Assembly: GCA_002901265.1 (NCBI GenBank)
Contig: PPHI01000037.1
Location: 1-64,000, forward strand
Length of the DNA: 64,000 bases
From: Rhodopirellula baltica
GTDB lineage: Bacteria; Planctomycetota; Planctomycetia; Pirellulales; Pirellulaceae
Reading direction: 5' to 3'
Under the pieces are notes generated by a model. The model searched no databases. It was not told the origin of the DNA and saw only the letters and a program-made list of their open reading frames with translations. How positions within the stretch are numbered: the first letter of the stretch is position 1; each line of letters begins with the position of its first letter. Below are positions 44,678-53,754 of the stretch, piece after piece. Position numbers and translations under genes: made by a program.

Positions 44678-45810
44678 TTGGCATCACCGATCGAATCAAG
44701 CCAGACGTCCGCAGACATTCCGGGCCGCAGCGAGTCAGCTGCCTTCTCTAAAGCGACCTTAATCCGAAAGACCAACTTCCCGCGTTCTTCCGGTGTCTGC
44801 ACATTGTTCGGCGTAAACTCAGCCTGCCTTGCGATGAACGACACCGTACCGGTCAACTCGGTTTCCGGGGCACCATCAACGGTCACTCGCAATTTTTGCC
44901 CGACCGAAAGTGCGACACGGTTCTGCGGGACATAGGCTCGCACCCACAGGTGTTCATGATCCATGATCGATAGCACGGGTGCGCCGGCGGCAACCATATC
45001 ACCAGGCTGCAAGTCGAGTGAGTCGATTGTTCCGGAAAGCGGGCTGTGAATCGTCAGCTCGGCCTTTTGTTGGCCGATCGCATCCAAGGCCGCCTTTGCC
45101 GCATCACGCGATGCTTTTGCCTGCTCAATCTCCTCTTCACGGTAGCCGTTGGCTTTCAGTTGCCAGGCTTGCTCGGCTTCCTCCAATGCGGCTTCGGCCG
45201 CCCGGATGTCTTCGTCCCGAGTGCCAAGCTGCATCAATTGCAATTCGTTCTCGCGCACGTCAAGCGTTGCCGCGGCACTTTCGAATGCCTGTTGGCTACG
45301 GTCGAGTTCATCGGCGGAAACGGCGTTGTTTCTTGCCAATGTTTGCTGCCGCTCGTAAAGCTGCTCGGCAAGCTGTGTCTCCGCTTTGGCTGCGGTCAGG
45401 CGAGCTTCCGCGGCTTTGATTTCTTGAGGGCGAGGGCCGGCTTTTAACAAATCCAATTGCGCCTTTAGCTGATCCCGGTGCGCCTTCGCTTGAGCGATTT
45501 CCTCGGGTCGAAAGCCACGTGCCAAGCGTTGATAGTCGACTTCGCGGGCCGCCAACGTCAGAGCCGCTTGCCGCTCCAACTCCAACAAGTCGTACGGCTC
45601 AAGCACTACCAGCGATTGCCCCGCTTCGACCGATTGCCCTTCGTCGACCAACACCTTTGCGACCCGACCACCGATACGCGAGCCGAGACGGATTTCGTCG
45701 GCTTCGATAAACCCCGAAACCCTGTTGGGCGGAGTGCGAACTTGGCTGTAGATCAACATCCCGGCCAGAATTAGCACGGCAAACGGGATCAAAATTACCC
45801 GAGGATTCAT
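44674..45810 (-). CDS. HlyD-family membrane fusion protein of the ABC exporter
   Basis: A 378-residue periplasmic adaptor with an N-terminal anchor (LIPFAVLILAGMLIYSQV). It contains the biotinyl-lipoyl halves GRVAKVLVDEGQSVEAGQSL and ELTIHSPLSGTIDSLDLQPG, separated by a long helical hairpin of repeated EEIEQAKASRDAAKAAL-like coiled segments, and a beta-barrel end with VRAYVPQNRVALSVGQKLRV. It belongs to the YbhG/YhiI-type adaptors that pair with ABC-2 exporters. Four-base overlap (ATGA) with the downstream transporter gene shows an operon. An outer-membrane TolC partner is not adjacent; the TolC-like protein at 2763 is 39 kb away. Confidence 0.93.
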   Translation of the reverse strand: MNPRVILIPFAVLILAGMLIYSQVRTPPNRVSGFIEADEIRLGSRIGGRVAKVLVDEGQSVEAGQSLVVLEPYDLLELERQAALTLAAREVDYQRLARGFRPEEIAQAKAHRDQLKAQLDLLKAGPRPQEIKAAEARLTAAKAETQLAEQLYERQQTLARNNAVSADELDRSQQAFESAAATLDVRENELQLMQLGTRDEDIRAAEAALEEAEQAWQLKANGYREEEIEQAKASRDAAKAALDAIGQQKAELTIHSPLSGTIDSLDLQPGDMVAAGAPVLSIMDHEHLWVRAYVPQNRVALSVGQKLRVTVDGAPETELTGTVSFIARQAEFTPNNVQTPEERGKLVFRIKVALEKAADSLRPGMSADVWLDSIGDAK

Positions 45811-46166
45811 GGTGCTCCGTCCAGAGTGACGCGGTTTAGTTTCGCACTTCCTCCAACGTTAAGGAAAACGCATATTGATGGGAAGCACGCCTGTCACAAA
45901 CAACGGCGGGGTGCAACGATTCGCCACCGGCACCGAACAGCAGCCGAAAAGAAACGAGGCTGCAAAAACCAAAACCTTGCGCAACGAAGGTGGAACGTTT
46001 ACGCCATCAAATGGTCACAAAGTGATCAGATGATCCCTATCGCACACCCATTTGCCATCAACAGATTGAGGCGTTTAAAAAAGAAGTTGATGGCAGGTTA
46101 AAATTTACAGGAAAGTTTCGAAATCACTGTTCCAATGCCATCAGATTCCGTATAGCTTTTCGCTCT
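45811..46166. other. Intergenic region, no gene seen
   Basis: 356 bases upstream of the HlyD gene (divergent side) and left of the structured element at 46167. A 91-codon open frame (45826-46101) is rich in Arg/Lys/His and lacks family pattern or start support, so I do not call it. The promoter of the ABC operon is expected here. Confidence 0.4.
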
Positions 46167-46326
46167 CACGTAAGACCCTTTGGACTCTTACGTGCGAACG
46201 GGGTTGGGGGCGATTTGGACACTCACGCACATCTGTTGCCCCATGTTCCGTGCGAGAGATAGCGCCCCCAACCCACTCGTTTCGCAGGTCATTGTATTTC
46301 AGGGTGAGGATAGGAAACCCCTGAAA
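46167..46326. ncRNA. Three stacked hairpins upstream of the LuxR-type regulator
   Basis: Hairpin A (46167-46194) is CACGTAAGA / TCTTACGTG, a perfect 9-bp stem with a 10-base loop. Hairpin B (46194-46285) is a long imperfect stem pairing GCGAACGGGGTTGGGGGCG with CGCCCCCAACCCACTCGTTTCGC, with inner CTCaCGCAC / GTGCGaGAG. Hairpin C (46297-46326) is TTTCAGGG / CCCTGAAA. They lie 75 bases before the GTG start of the regulator at 46401. There is no T-run, so they are not simple terminators. This may be the regulator's 5' leader, an independent RNA or a large operator site. No match to a known riboswitch was recognised. Confidence 0.55.
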
Positions 46327-46400
46327 CGCTATACATGTTGAAGGAGCGAGAAATTACGGCACCGATCACTTTTGATCAATGGCAAATGCGAAGATAAGCG

Positions 46401-47111
46401 GTGTGGCGGGATAAGATTCGCGAAGGCTATCACCAATTCTCGGCAACGGTCGAAGCAGTTGAACACTCTATTGTTCACTGGTTTGAAGGCGACCGATCTA
46501 CACCTTTAGACCTGAATGAATTTACAGTTCCGGTCATCATCAAAAGTAAGAATCGGACCATCACGTGCCTTAATGCTTCTTACCGCGATTTCTTCTTACA
46601 TTGCGATGAGCTACCACTAGGTAAAAGCAGCGATGCGATCGTGGATGAATCAAGCATCGATCTGTCCCGGCAAAGCGATGCTCTTCTTCAACAGGGCTTC
46701 CTAAAAATTCAGTTCGAATATTTTACGACAGGCCGAAATGGCATTCGTTACTTGGTACGCGCCAACAAAACAAGCCTCGCGAACTTTAGTTATGAACCGT
46801 TCTGGATCTTATTAATTGCCGTCCCGACCAGATTGGACGCAGAAGACTTCGACTTAAAATACGACATCGCGAAACAGTTCTTAATCTATAAACAACTCGA
46901 AGCGACACAGAAGAGAATCTGCATCCTGAGTGCGCTCGGAGAAACCACTCGCGCGATTGCGCAGCAACTTGGCGTATCCACGAAAACGGTGGAAAAATAT
47001 CGCCAACGGATTCTCGATGAACTCGGCCTCGATCGAACAGTCGAAATCGTTCGACTGCTCGTTCGCTTCGAAGAACGCGGGTTGCTACGTGACTTTTCGA
47101 AAGTCGACTAG
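46401..47111 (+). CDS. PAS-like domain and LuxR-type HTH regulator
   Basis: A 236-residue transcription regulator. Residues ~40-150 form a PAS-like sensor (VPVIIKSKNRTITCLNASYR and LANFSYEPFWILLIAVPTRL). Residues ~165-225 form a LuxR/GerE HTH, with KRICILSALGETTRAIAQQL, GVSTKTVEKYRQRILDELGL and VEIVRLLV. The start is GTG at 46401. No N-terminal receiver is present, so it may sense a ligand or partner directly or be switched by a kinase elsewhere. It is convergent with a sulfatase gene (19-base gap) and preceded by the hairpin element, which suggests control at the leader. Confidence 0.85.
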   Translation: MWRDKIREGYHQFSATVEAVEHSIVHWFEGDRSTPLDLNEFTVPVIIKSKNRTITCLNASYRDFFLHCDELPLGKSSDAIVDESSIDLSRQSDALLQQGFLKIQFEYFTTGRNGIRYLVRANKTSLANFSYEPFWILLIAVPTRLDAEDFDLKYDIAKQFLIYKQLEATQKRICILSALGETTRAIAQQLGVSTKTVEKYRQRILDELGLDRTVEIVRLLVRFEERGLLRDFSKVD

Positions 47112-47130
47112 TGCCCAAACGGCCTGTCGC

Positions 47131-48486
47131 TTACTTCGCTGGGACTTGCTTTTTGGGCAGCCATTTGGCGAGCTCACGTTTGGTCGCGGCGTACTCTGGG
47201 TCGGAGGCGAGGTTCGTCCATTCGTACGGATCGTCTTGAGATGCGTACAACTCCTCATCGCCGTTGGCATATCGAATGTACCGAAACTGATCCGTCCTGA
47301 CCGCATGGTTGTTGAACCCATGCGTCGTGATTGCCGGGTAATCCCATTTGGCTGCCGGATCCTCAAGAAGCTCCGTCATTGAATACCCTGTCACATGCGA
47401 CGGCTTTGGCAGCCCGGCCAGTTCACACAGGGTCGGATAAATATTCATGTGATCGACGGTAGCAGCACAACGCGTGTCGGGCTTTGTGACACCCGGCACG
47501 ACCCAAATCATCGGCGTCCGTGTTGGCTCTTCCCAAAGCGCAAATTTACGCCAGTGCTCCTTCTCGCCAAACGACCAACCGTGATCGGTCCACAAAACTA
47601 AGATTGTGTTGTCACGCTGCGGACTTTGCTCATACGCATCTAACAGCCTTCCGAGGTTCATGTCGGTGTAGGCACAGGTGGCCAAGTAAGACTGTATGGC
47701 TGCTTTCCAACGCCCGCTTTTCAGGAACTTAGCATGATCACCGCTCGGCCCAGCCATCCGCACGCCTGCGGGCGGGATGTCACTAAGGTCATCCTCACGA
47801 TGCGGTGGCAGCTGGATCGATTCGAGCGGAAACGCGTCGTAGTATTTGCGTGGCACTACGAATGGCAAGTGCGGCTTGTACAGACCACATGCGATAAAGA
47901 ATGGCTTGCCGTGGTCTGCCTTGAGTTGCTCGATGCAGTAGTCAGTGGTATGCCAATCGATCAGGTCGTCATCCTTCAAATTGGGATGCTGCTTATCGAC
48001 GTGATAGCCGTCCATTTTCTGAACCCCGGGGCCATTGCTAGAGAGCCCTTCTTTGGACATATACTCCGTCCATTCGGATGGATGATAGGCCATCGAGTGA
48101 TAGATTTTCCCGGCGCCAGCGACGTGGTAGCCAGCTTTCAAGAACTGGGCTGAAAGCCCGTTTCCGGCCGGTTGGTATTGCTTCCACTTGTCACCGTTGC
48201 GGTAGCAACCGGTCACCCAAGGACGCTGCCCGCCCATCAACGCACATCGCGAAGGCTCACATGCAGGGACGGCACAGTACGCATTGGTGAATGCCAGCCC
48301 CATCTTCGCCAGGCGATCAAAGTTCGGCGTTCGCGCCTGTGGATTACGCCCCATAAACGTTAGCCAATGATTCAAATCATCGACCGCGACAAACAATACG
48401 TTGGGCGGCTTTTGATCTTCGGCAGAAATCGTCGCGACAGGAGCGCCGCACAGCAACAGCAGCGTCAAGACTTGCAAGTGTCTCAT
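47131..48486 (-). CDS. Secreted sulfatase (choline-sulfatase/iduronate-sulfatase-like)
   Basis: A 451-residue exported sulfatase. The signal peptide is MRHLQVLTLLLLCGAPVATI. It has the metal acids D36-D37 in FVAVDDLNHW, the canonical active site C76-E77-P78-S79-R80 that the formylglycine enzyme modifies, LWTDHGWSFGEK as the second metal motif, and PHLPFVVPRKYYD. The length is normal. Its substrate is a sulfated glycan or small sulfate ester, not assignable from sequence. It is a single gene, convergent with the LuxR-type gene. Confidence 0.93.
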   Translation of the reverse strand: MRHLQVLTLLLLCGAPVATISAEDQKPPNVLFVAVDDLNHWLTFMGRNPQARTPNFDRLAKMGLAFTNAYCAVPACEPSRCALMGGQRPWVTGCYRNGDKWKQYQPAGNGLSAQFLKAGYHVAGAGKIYHSMAYHPSEWTEYMSKEGLSSNGPGVQKMDGYHVDKQHPNLKDDDLIDWHTTDYCIEQLKADHGKPFFIACGLYKPHLPFVVPRKYYDAFPLESIQLPPHREDDLSDIPPAGVRMAGPSGDHAKFLKSGRWKAAIQSYLATCAYTDMNLGRLLDAYEQSPQRDNTILVLWTDHGWSFGEKEHWRKFALWEEPTRTPMIWVVPGVTKPDTRCAATVDHMNIYPTLCELAGLPKPSHVTGYSMTELLEDPAAKWDYPAITTHGFNNHAVRTDQFRYIRYANGDEELYASQDDPYEWTNLASDPEYAATKRELAKWLPKKQVPAK

Positions 48487-48618
48487 CAGTCATCCCGGGG
48501 AGGATTGGAGGGTGGGGATGTGTAGGGCAACACCGATGATCACACCAGCGGTTTAACCCAACATCCCTCCAATATATCGCCGAGTGAAGCGCGACTGCAA
48601 AACGGTCGCCGCTTGGCT

Positions 48619-49272
48619 TCACTCGACCATTTTTGACTGGACCAAATCCACGATTGCTTGCAGCACTTGCTCTGGAAGCATTCCGTCGGTGTTGATCACA
48701 GTGGCGTCATCCGCAGCGCGCAGACGACCGACATCGCGTAAACGGTCCTCGAGATCTCGCTGGTTTTGGGCTGCGAGAACCTCCTCGACCGACACGTATT
48801 GCCCTGAATCGGCGAGCTGCCGCATGCGACGTTTGGCGCGTTCGAGCGGCGAGGCGGTCAAAAACACCTTGCACTCTGCATCCGGAAACACTTCGGCGCC
48901 CTGATCGCGGCCTTCGGTAACGATATCACGACCGTCAGCAATCTGGCGCTGCAGTCCGGACAGCTCCGACCGAACAGCGGGAACATCCGCAAGGAACCGA
49001 ATTGACCGAGTGATTTCGGGCGTGCGAATCAATCCCGATACGTCTTCACCGCCAAGACAAACGACGTTGTTTTGCCAAGTGATTTCGATCTGACCGACGT
49101 ACTCGGCAAGCCGTTCGCTGTGATTCAGATCGATACTGGCACGTATCGCCGCGAGCGTTGCCGCCCGGTAGAGCGCACCGGTATCGAGAAATTCAAAACC
49201 CAACCGGGATGCGACTTGGTGGGCGATACTGCTTTTTCCGGCGCCGGCGGGGCCATCGATGGTGACGATCAA
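48619..49272 (-). CDS. cmk: Cytidylate kinase
   Basis: Phosphorylates CMP/dCMP with ATP in the cytosol. It has 217 residues, normal for Cmk. The P-loop is GPAGAGKSS (7-15), and the CMP-binding block is FLDTGALYRA. TEGRDQGAEVFPDAECKVFL and RDLEDRLRDVGRLRAADDA match the family. The natural start (MIVTIDGPAG) is read from TTG at 49270-49272; no ATG or GTG lies close and in frame, so initiation at TTG is likely and may keep expression low. The neighbours are unrelated. Confidence 0.95.
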   Translation of the reverse strand: MIVTIDGPAGAGKSSIAHQVASRLGFEFLDTGALYRAATLAAIRASIDLNHSERLAEYVGQIEITWQNNVVCLGGEDVSGLIRTPEITRSIRFLADVPAVRSELSGLQRQIADGRDIVTEGRDQGAEVFPDAECKVFLTASPLERAKRRMRQLADSGQYVSVEEVLAAQNQRDLEDRLRDVGRLRAADDATVINTDGMLPEQVLQAIVDLVQSKMVE

Positions 49273-49441
49273 GGCGAAGTCAACTCGAAAGGAACAATCG
49301 GGATCTTGGTCACCTTTGATAACATGAACCCAGCGAATTGCCTACGCCCAAGGATTCTGGATCGGCGGGATCCCGGCGCGAAACACACCGCGCCAATAGC
49401 ATCTCTTGCAGATTGCGACGTTCCTTGAGACACCTCTTTGA

Positions 49442-49834
49442 CTAGCGAGGCGTCGCAGGAGGTGGCCCAAATGGCGGAGGGCCAAACGGCGGCGGACCGG
49501 GCCGTGAACCGCGTGGGGGCCCGAAACCGGGACGACCACGACCGCCAGGTCCTTTCAATGCAAAACTCTCGTCAGGAGTTCCGCGAAATTTGCGTGGGAC
49601 ATAAGGGAACTCTTCGGTCAAAACGTAAAAAAATGTCCCGTCGGGATACTCCGACGTCCTTCCCCACATCCCGTTGAATTCGTCCAAGTCGCCTTTGCCA
49701 TGGGCATACTCCCAATCGGCGATAAAGGTCCCATCGTATCGACCACCAGGACCATCGTTGCCTGACGGGCGGCGTCCGGATTTCAATCGATAACTGGCAT
49801 GCAAGGTCTTCGTCTTTCCATCGCTCCCCATCAC
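49442..49834 (-). CDS. YHYH-domain protein, C-terminal part (after frameshift)
   Basis: The C-terminal part of the next gene in this list, read one frame on. True reading enters near 49874, with YAADGYPIYDCEVMGSDGKT, then LHASYRLKSGRRP, DGTFIADWEYAHGKGDLDEF and GMWGRTSEYPDGTFFYVLTE, which are YHYH/DUF4215-like family blocks. A Pro/Gly-rich tail (GPPRGSRPGPPPFGPPPFGP) ends the protein. The coordinates are those of the open frame from its first ATG, which is not a real start. Confidence 0.8.
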   Translation of the reverse strand: MMGSDGKTKTLHASYRLKSGRRPSGNDGPGGRYDGTFIADWEYAHGKGDLDEFNGMWGRTSEYPDGTFFYVLTEEFPYVPRKFRGTPDESFALKGPGGRGRPGFGPPRGSRPGPPPFGPPPFGPPPATPR

Positions 49835-50436
49835 TTCACAGTCATAGATCGGATAGCCATCGGCGGCGTAGCGACCAACGTCATCGACCGGTTCTCTTTG
49901 CGAGCTTGCTCACGAAGCCGGGAAATCAAATCGGCGGGTCGGCCATGGTAGTGATACTCACCACCTGGTTGTACATGCGCGGAGTTCATGTCCAATCCCA
50001 AGTCGATTTTGCCGTTGATCACGGCGTACTGCCAAGGACTTTGAAAATCTCGTCGCCAGAACTCGGCTGCCCCCGGATCGATCGGTACACCGTTGACCGC
50101 AACGCCGAATTTCCCGAGCTTCAGCTCTTGAGGCTTCGATGCCGGTTGCGGATTCAGCGGCATCCGAAATTCGTAACGCTGCTCCTGAATCCGGTTCGGG
50201 TTCCGCGGCCCAGGAAACTGGCCCGTCGCATGTTCAGGCAGCCCATTGCTGCGAATCGTCCGCACACCGTTCGCTTCCGTCATCGTGACTTTTGACTGAA
50301 ACGCCCCTGCCGGGTTTCCCGTTGCCGCTACAACAAGGTTCTCACCATGCGAATGATCATGATGACCTTCGTGAGCAACAACGGTTGTTGCGGCGAGCAG
50401 GGTGCAAATGGCGAACGACTTTCGCGAGTTAAACAT
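49831..50436 (-). CDS. YHYH-domain secreted protein, N-terminal part (frameshifted)
   Basis: The first ~195 residues of a secreted YHYH-family protein, from the ATG at 50434-50436. The signal peptide is SFAICTLLAATTVVA, followed by a His-rich stretch HEGHHDHSHGE that could bind metal. EYHYHGRPADLI supplies the family-defining YHYH motif. The frame breaks after RSMTLV. Adding one G in GTCGCTACGCC restores LVGYAADGYPIYDCE, so one base is missing near 49874. The intact protein would be about 330 residues. The function of YHYH proteins is unknown. Confidence 0.82.
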   Translation of the reverse strand: MFNSRKSFAICTLLAATTVVAHEGHHDHSHGENLVVAATGNPAGAFQSKVTMTEANGVRTIRSNGLPEHATGQFPGPRNPNRIQEQRYEFRMPLNPQPASKPQELKLGKFGVAVNGVPIDPGAAEFWRRDFQSPWQYAVINGKIDLGLDMNSAHVQPGGEYHYHGRPADLISRLREQARKENRSMTLVATPPMAIRSMTVK

Positions 50437-50585
50437 GCATGATCCATTACGAAGGAGGATTGGCAATACAAAACGTTTGTCAGCGACAAACCAAATGATC
50501 GATTGAGGTTGTGAGTGTTTTATTATCGCGTCACGTCGGCCGAAGAGGCAACTCCGACCGACGCAAACCGCGAGCATTCAATCGT

Positions 50586-52928
50586 CTACATCATGCGAAA
50601 GAATTGATCGACCGAATCGGGCGACAACGGACTGGACCCCAGTGGTCGCCCTGCAGCATCCTGGGTCTCGGTATCCGAGTTGCCCGCAACCTGGTCGATT
50701 GCCCTCGCACCAACGGGCCGCATCGAATCACCAGAGCCGTCCCCTGAACCCAGTGGCGGCTGACCATCCGTTTGGCGAGGTGGAGGCGGCAATCGATTCG
50801 GATCTTCTTGAACCACACCACGATCACCGCTTGGCCCCGATGGACGTGGACCGTCACTTTGCTGCCCACTGTCAACGGGTGACGGAGCATCTGGCGACGG
50901 AGCTGGTGGTGGTGGCAACGGCGGCGCGGGCCGATCCCCGATCGGATCCGCCGTATTTGGGCCAGCGTCTTCAACGAAGAAAACATGATCCTGCAACGAC
51001 GTCAAACTGGTGTTGCGTTCAATCACATCACTAAGTCGCGTTTGGCTGACCTGACGAAGCTGCTCCCCTTCGAGCGTGTTTTGGTACCAGAACCGATCGC
51101 CGTCGCGTAGCGCCATGAATTGATCGGCGATAATCCGCTGCAACGTCTCGCCAACACTGGCGCCAGAAACATGGTCCTCCGCCAGTGCGCCGACCCAGAC
51201 GTCAATGTTCGAAGTGTCACCGTACGCTTGCTCGAGCGATTGCTGGAGTTCGACATCCGAAGTGATATCGGCAAAGGTTTCCGCTCGATCAAGTCCGAGT
51301 TGCTCACGCACCGCGTTGTAATCCGGCAATCCGTGATCACGCCCGCGTTGAATGTTCAACGAGACGAGATCGAAGCCGCCTGCTCCCGGTGGGCCAAACA
51401 GGAAATTGCGTAAGTCATCGACGACTTTCGTATCGACCTCTTGGCTGTGCTGCGATGCCAACCCCTTCATGATCGATTCGATACCGCCTTCGGCGATCAC
51501 GCTAGGATTGAAGAACGCGTCGCGAAGGGCCAAGTTCCCTGCGTCGATGACTTCGCCATCGTCATCCAAACGCAACATCTCGGTCGGAATGGAACTGTGA
51601 CCGTATCGAAAACCCGCCGTCGCGAACAAATTCGAAATCGTTGGGTCAACGGTTGCGTCGTATCCTTCGTAGGGTGCGATGGCATCACGCCCCAGCAGTG
51701 CAGGTAGGTACTCGTTGAACGTAATCGCTTGCAGTTCCCCGATCACCATTCGCCGTGCACGCTGGTAGACCTGTTCGTCAGAAAGCTCTGGCTGCTCGCT
51801 GACAATTTGATCTGCGATCCGATTGTGCTCGCGAACCCAAAGCGTATGCATTGCGAGCAGCCCTGCTTGTTCGTTGGCTCGCAGATCACCAGCCAAGAAC
51901 AAACTGTCCGAAGTACCACCGCCGTTGGGCAAGCCATCGGTATTAAAAGGCAGCAAGTCACCTTCGCTCGTCTTCAACCGGCCGCCGTCGAATGTTCGCA
52001 AAGCATCGGCTCGCTCGGCGTCGCTCCCATAGATCATCGAGCCATCAATAAACGCGGTGATCCCGTTGACCTGCTGAAGCGGATTGTCAATCGAATCACC
52101 GGTTCCTTCAGCGCCTTGCGAACGCGTCAGCCCGATTTCCATTTCGCCGGTACCCAACGGATCAAAGTGGGGATCTCCGGCGGGGACTTCGATATCGAAC
52201 GCTTCGCCACTTGCGGGATCTGCGTTTTGTGTGAGATCGATGTCATGGTCGATGAACTGACCGAACTGCCAAATGAATCCAGACAACCCACGAGAGCTTT
52301 CGATTGACTCGTCTTGGTCAAAGACAAGGTTGCTGATCTCGCGTGCCGAAACCCGATCGTCACCGCTCGGCGTGGAGACTCCGTCAGCATAGTCTGGTTC
52401 GACCTGTCGCGAAAACTCGCTGCCAGCCGTTCCCCACTCTGGATGATCAAGGTTATTTCCCGAGCCGTCGAATGACTGAATCTCCGGCTCCGGAGTTGGG
52501 CTAGGTGCGGGTGGAGGCGGTGGCGGTGCGGGGTCACGTTTCTGTTGCTGGCGTCCCACTCGGTTAATGATTCGCAACGCGTCCATTGGAGTGACTCTCC
52601 CGTCGCCGTTCAGATCCATCGACAGATCGTTTGGCCCGTCACCATCGCGGCGTGCGAGTCGATTGATCACCATCAGCGAATCGATCGGCGTGACCTGTCC
52701 GTCGCGGTTGATGTCTTCGGATTCGTAGGCGGCGGATTGAATTTCCGTTTGCAAAGTTGACTCAATTGCCGGTGCCGACGTGTCGGCGTCCGCCCCCAAA
52801 TCGGCGGCAAGCAATTGCCGTGCTTCGACGGTTTCCAGACGCAGCCTGCGTCGAGTCTCAGTTCGATTGTCCTGAGCTGTTTTTCGTCGTCCTTTCTTCC
52901 TTGATGACGTGATTGCGGATCGTTTCAT
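50586..52928 (-). CDS. Secreted animal-type haem peroxidase with dockerin-like repeats
   Basis: A 780-residue extracellular protein, from the ATG at 52926-52928. The N-terminus is basic and carries RRLRLETVEARQLLAAD, the LE-x-RQLLA-type start of many secreted planctomycete proteins. Two dockerin-type Ca2+ loops follow (DINRDGQVTPIDSLMVINR and DLNGDGRVTPMDALRIINR). A Pro-rich linker leads to an animal haem peroxidase domain with FGQFIDHDIDL (distal His), AGFRYGHSSI (proximal His region) and LNIQRGRDHGLPDYN. The C-terminus is a low-complexity Pro/Ser/Asp tail. It should oxidise halides or phenols outside the cell. The dockerin-like loops may anchor it to a scaffold or matrix. It is divergent from the sigma factor at 53119. 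Confidence 0.92.
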   Translation of the reverse strand: MKRSAITSSRKKGRRKTAQDNRTETRRRLRLETVEARQLLAADLGADADTSAPAIESTLQTEIQSAAYESEDINRDGQVTPIDSLMVINRLARRDGDGPNDLSMDLNGDGRVTPMDALRIINRVGRQQQKRDPAPPPPPPAPSPTPEPEIQSFDGSGNNLDHPEWGTAGSEFSRQVEPDYADGVSTPSGDDRVSAREISNLVFDQDESIESSRGLSGFIWQFGQFIDHDIDLTQNADPASGEAFDIEVPAGDPHFDPLGTGEMEIGLTRSQGAEGTGDSIDNPLQQVNGITAFIDGSMIYGSDAERADALRTFDGGRLKTSEGDLLPFNTDGLPNGGGTSDSLFLAGDLRANEQAGLLAMHTLWVREHNRIADQIVSEQPELSDEQVYQRARRMVIGELQAITFNEYLPALLGRDAIAPYEGYDATVDPTISNLFATAGFRYGHSSIPTEMLRLDDDGEVIDAGNLALRDAFFNPSVIAEGGIESIMKGLASQHSQEVDTKVVDDLRNFLFGPPGAGGFDLVSLNIQRGRDHGLPDYNAVREQLGLDRAETFADITSDVELQQSLEQAYGDTSNIDVWVGALAEDHVSGASVGETLQRIIADQFMALRDGDRFWYQNTLEGEQLRQVSQTRLSDVIERNTSLTSLQDHVFFVEDAGPNTADPIGDRPAPPLPPPPAPSPDAPSPVDSGQQSDGPRPSGPSGDRGVVQEDPNRLPPPPRQTDGQPPLGSGDGSGDSMRPVGARAIDQVAGNSDTETQDAAGRPLGSSPLSPDSVDQFFRMM

Positions 52929-53118
52929 CGGAACAAACCTGCTAAAGAAGAGATAGAGAGAAGGTCGGAAGCCGAGGCTGAGAAGGGCTGCCGATAGGTG
53001 ATCCAACGCTGGGATTCTGTGTGATCCACATGAAAAGCGTTAAAAAACGTGTGAGCTTTGGGCGACACTGTTCGCTATCAGGGCCCTGCGCCGAGCAGTT
53101 ATGTAGAGGGCGTGACCG

Positions 53119-53754
53119 ATGAATGACGACAGCATTGACGAATCAGAATTACGTGCGCAGCTATTGGCTGATCCGGATTCCACACTCGCTGACCAATTTT
53201 GCGTCCATCGTGAATCTTTTCACAATCTGGTCACCTTTAGGATGGACCGTCGTCTTTCAGGACGCATCGACCCGGACGACGTTTTGCAAGAAGCGTTCTT
53301 GGCAGCAAAGTCACGCCTCAAGCACTTTTTGAGTGACGAGAAGCACACCGTCTTTGCCTGGCTCCGTATGATCGTGACCCAAACGATGGTCGATGTGCAC
53401 CGCCGCCACCTCGGAGCCGGTAAACGCTCCGCCGGCCGCGAAATCAAGCTCAGCGGATCGGCAGGCCCTTATCCGCAAACCACGGCTGTCTCAATTGCCG
53501 ATCGGATCGCTGCCAAGCAGACCACACCGAGCGGAGTTGCCGTACGTGGCGAAGAATTGGCGGTCTTGGAAAAGGCCATCGCAACACTCAGCGAACAAGA
53601 TCAAGAAATCATTGCCATGCGTCACTTCGAAAACCTTTCCAACAAACAGGTTTCCGAAGTCCTCGGGCTATCAATCACCGCGACAAGCAATCGTTACGTC
53701 CGTGCCCTCGAACGGCTACGCGAAGTCCTTGAAGGGATCGGGATGGGCTTGTAA
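53119..53754 (+). CDS. ECF-type RNA polymerase sigma factor
   Basis: A 211-residue sigma factor of the extracytoplasmic-function group. Region 2 has RLSGRIDPDDVLQEAFLAAK and FAWLRMIVTQTMVDVHRRHL. A linker KRSAGREIKLSG follows, then region 4 with LSEQDQEIIAMRHFENLSNK and QVSEVLGLSITATSNRYVRA. The gene ends in TAATG, overlapping the start of a Ser/Thr kinase by one base, an arrangement seen widely in planctomycetes (ECF-STK pairs). The kinase may control the sigma factor by phosphorylation. No anti-sigma gene is present. Confidence 0.93.
   Translation: MNDDSIDESELRAQLLADPDSTLADQFCVHRESFHNLVTFRMDRRLSGRIDPDDVLQEAFLAAKSRLKHFLSDEKHTVFAWLRMIVTQTMVDVHRRHLGAGKRSAGREIKLSGSAGPYPQTTAVSIADRIAAKQTTPSGVAVRGEELAVLEKAIATLSEQDQEIIAMRHFENLSNKQVSEVLGLSITATSNRYVRALERLREVLEGIGMGL

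Noticed and set aside
45826-46101. 91-codon open frame upstream of the LuxR-type gene
   Set aside because: Very basic, no start context or family pattern, and it lies in the promoter side of the ABC operon.
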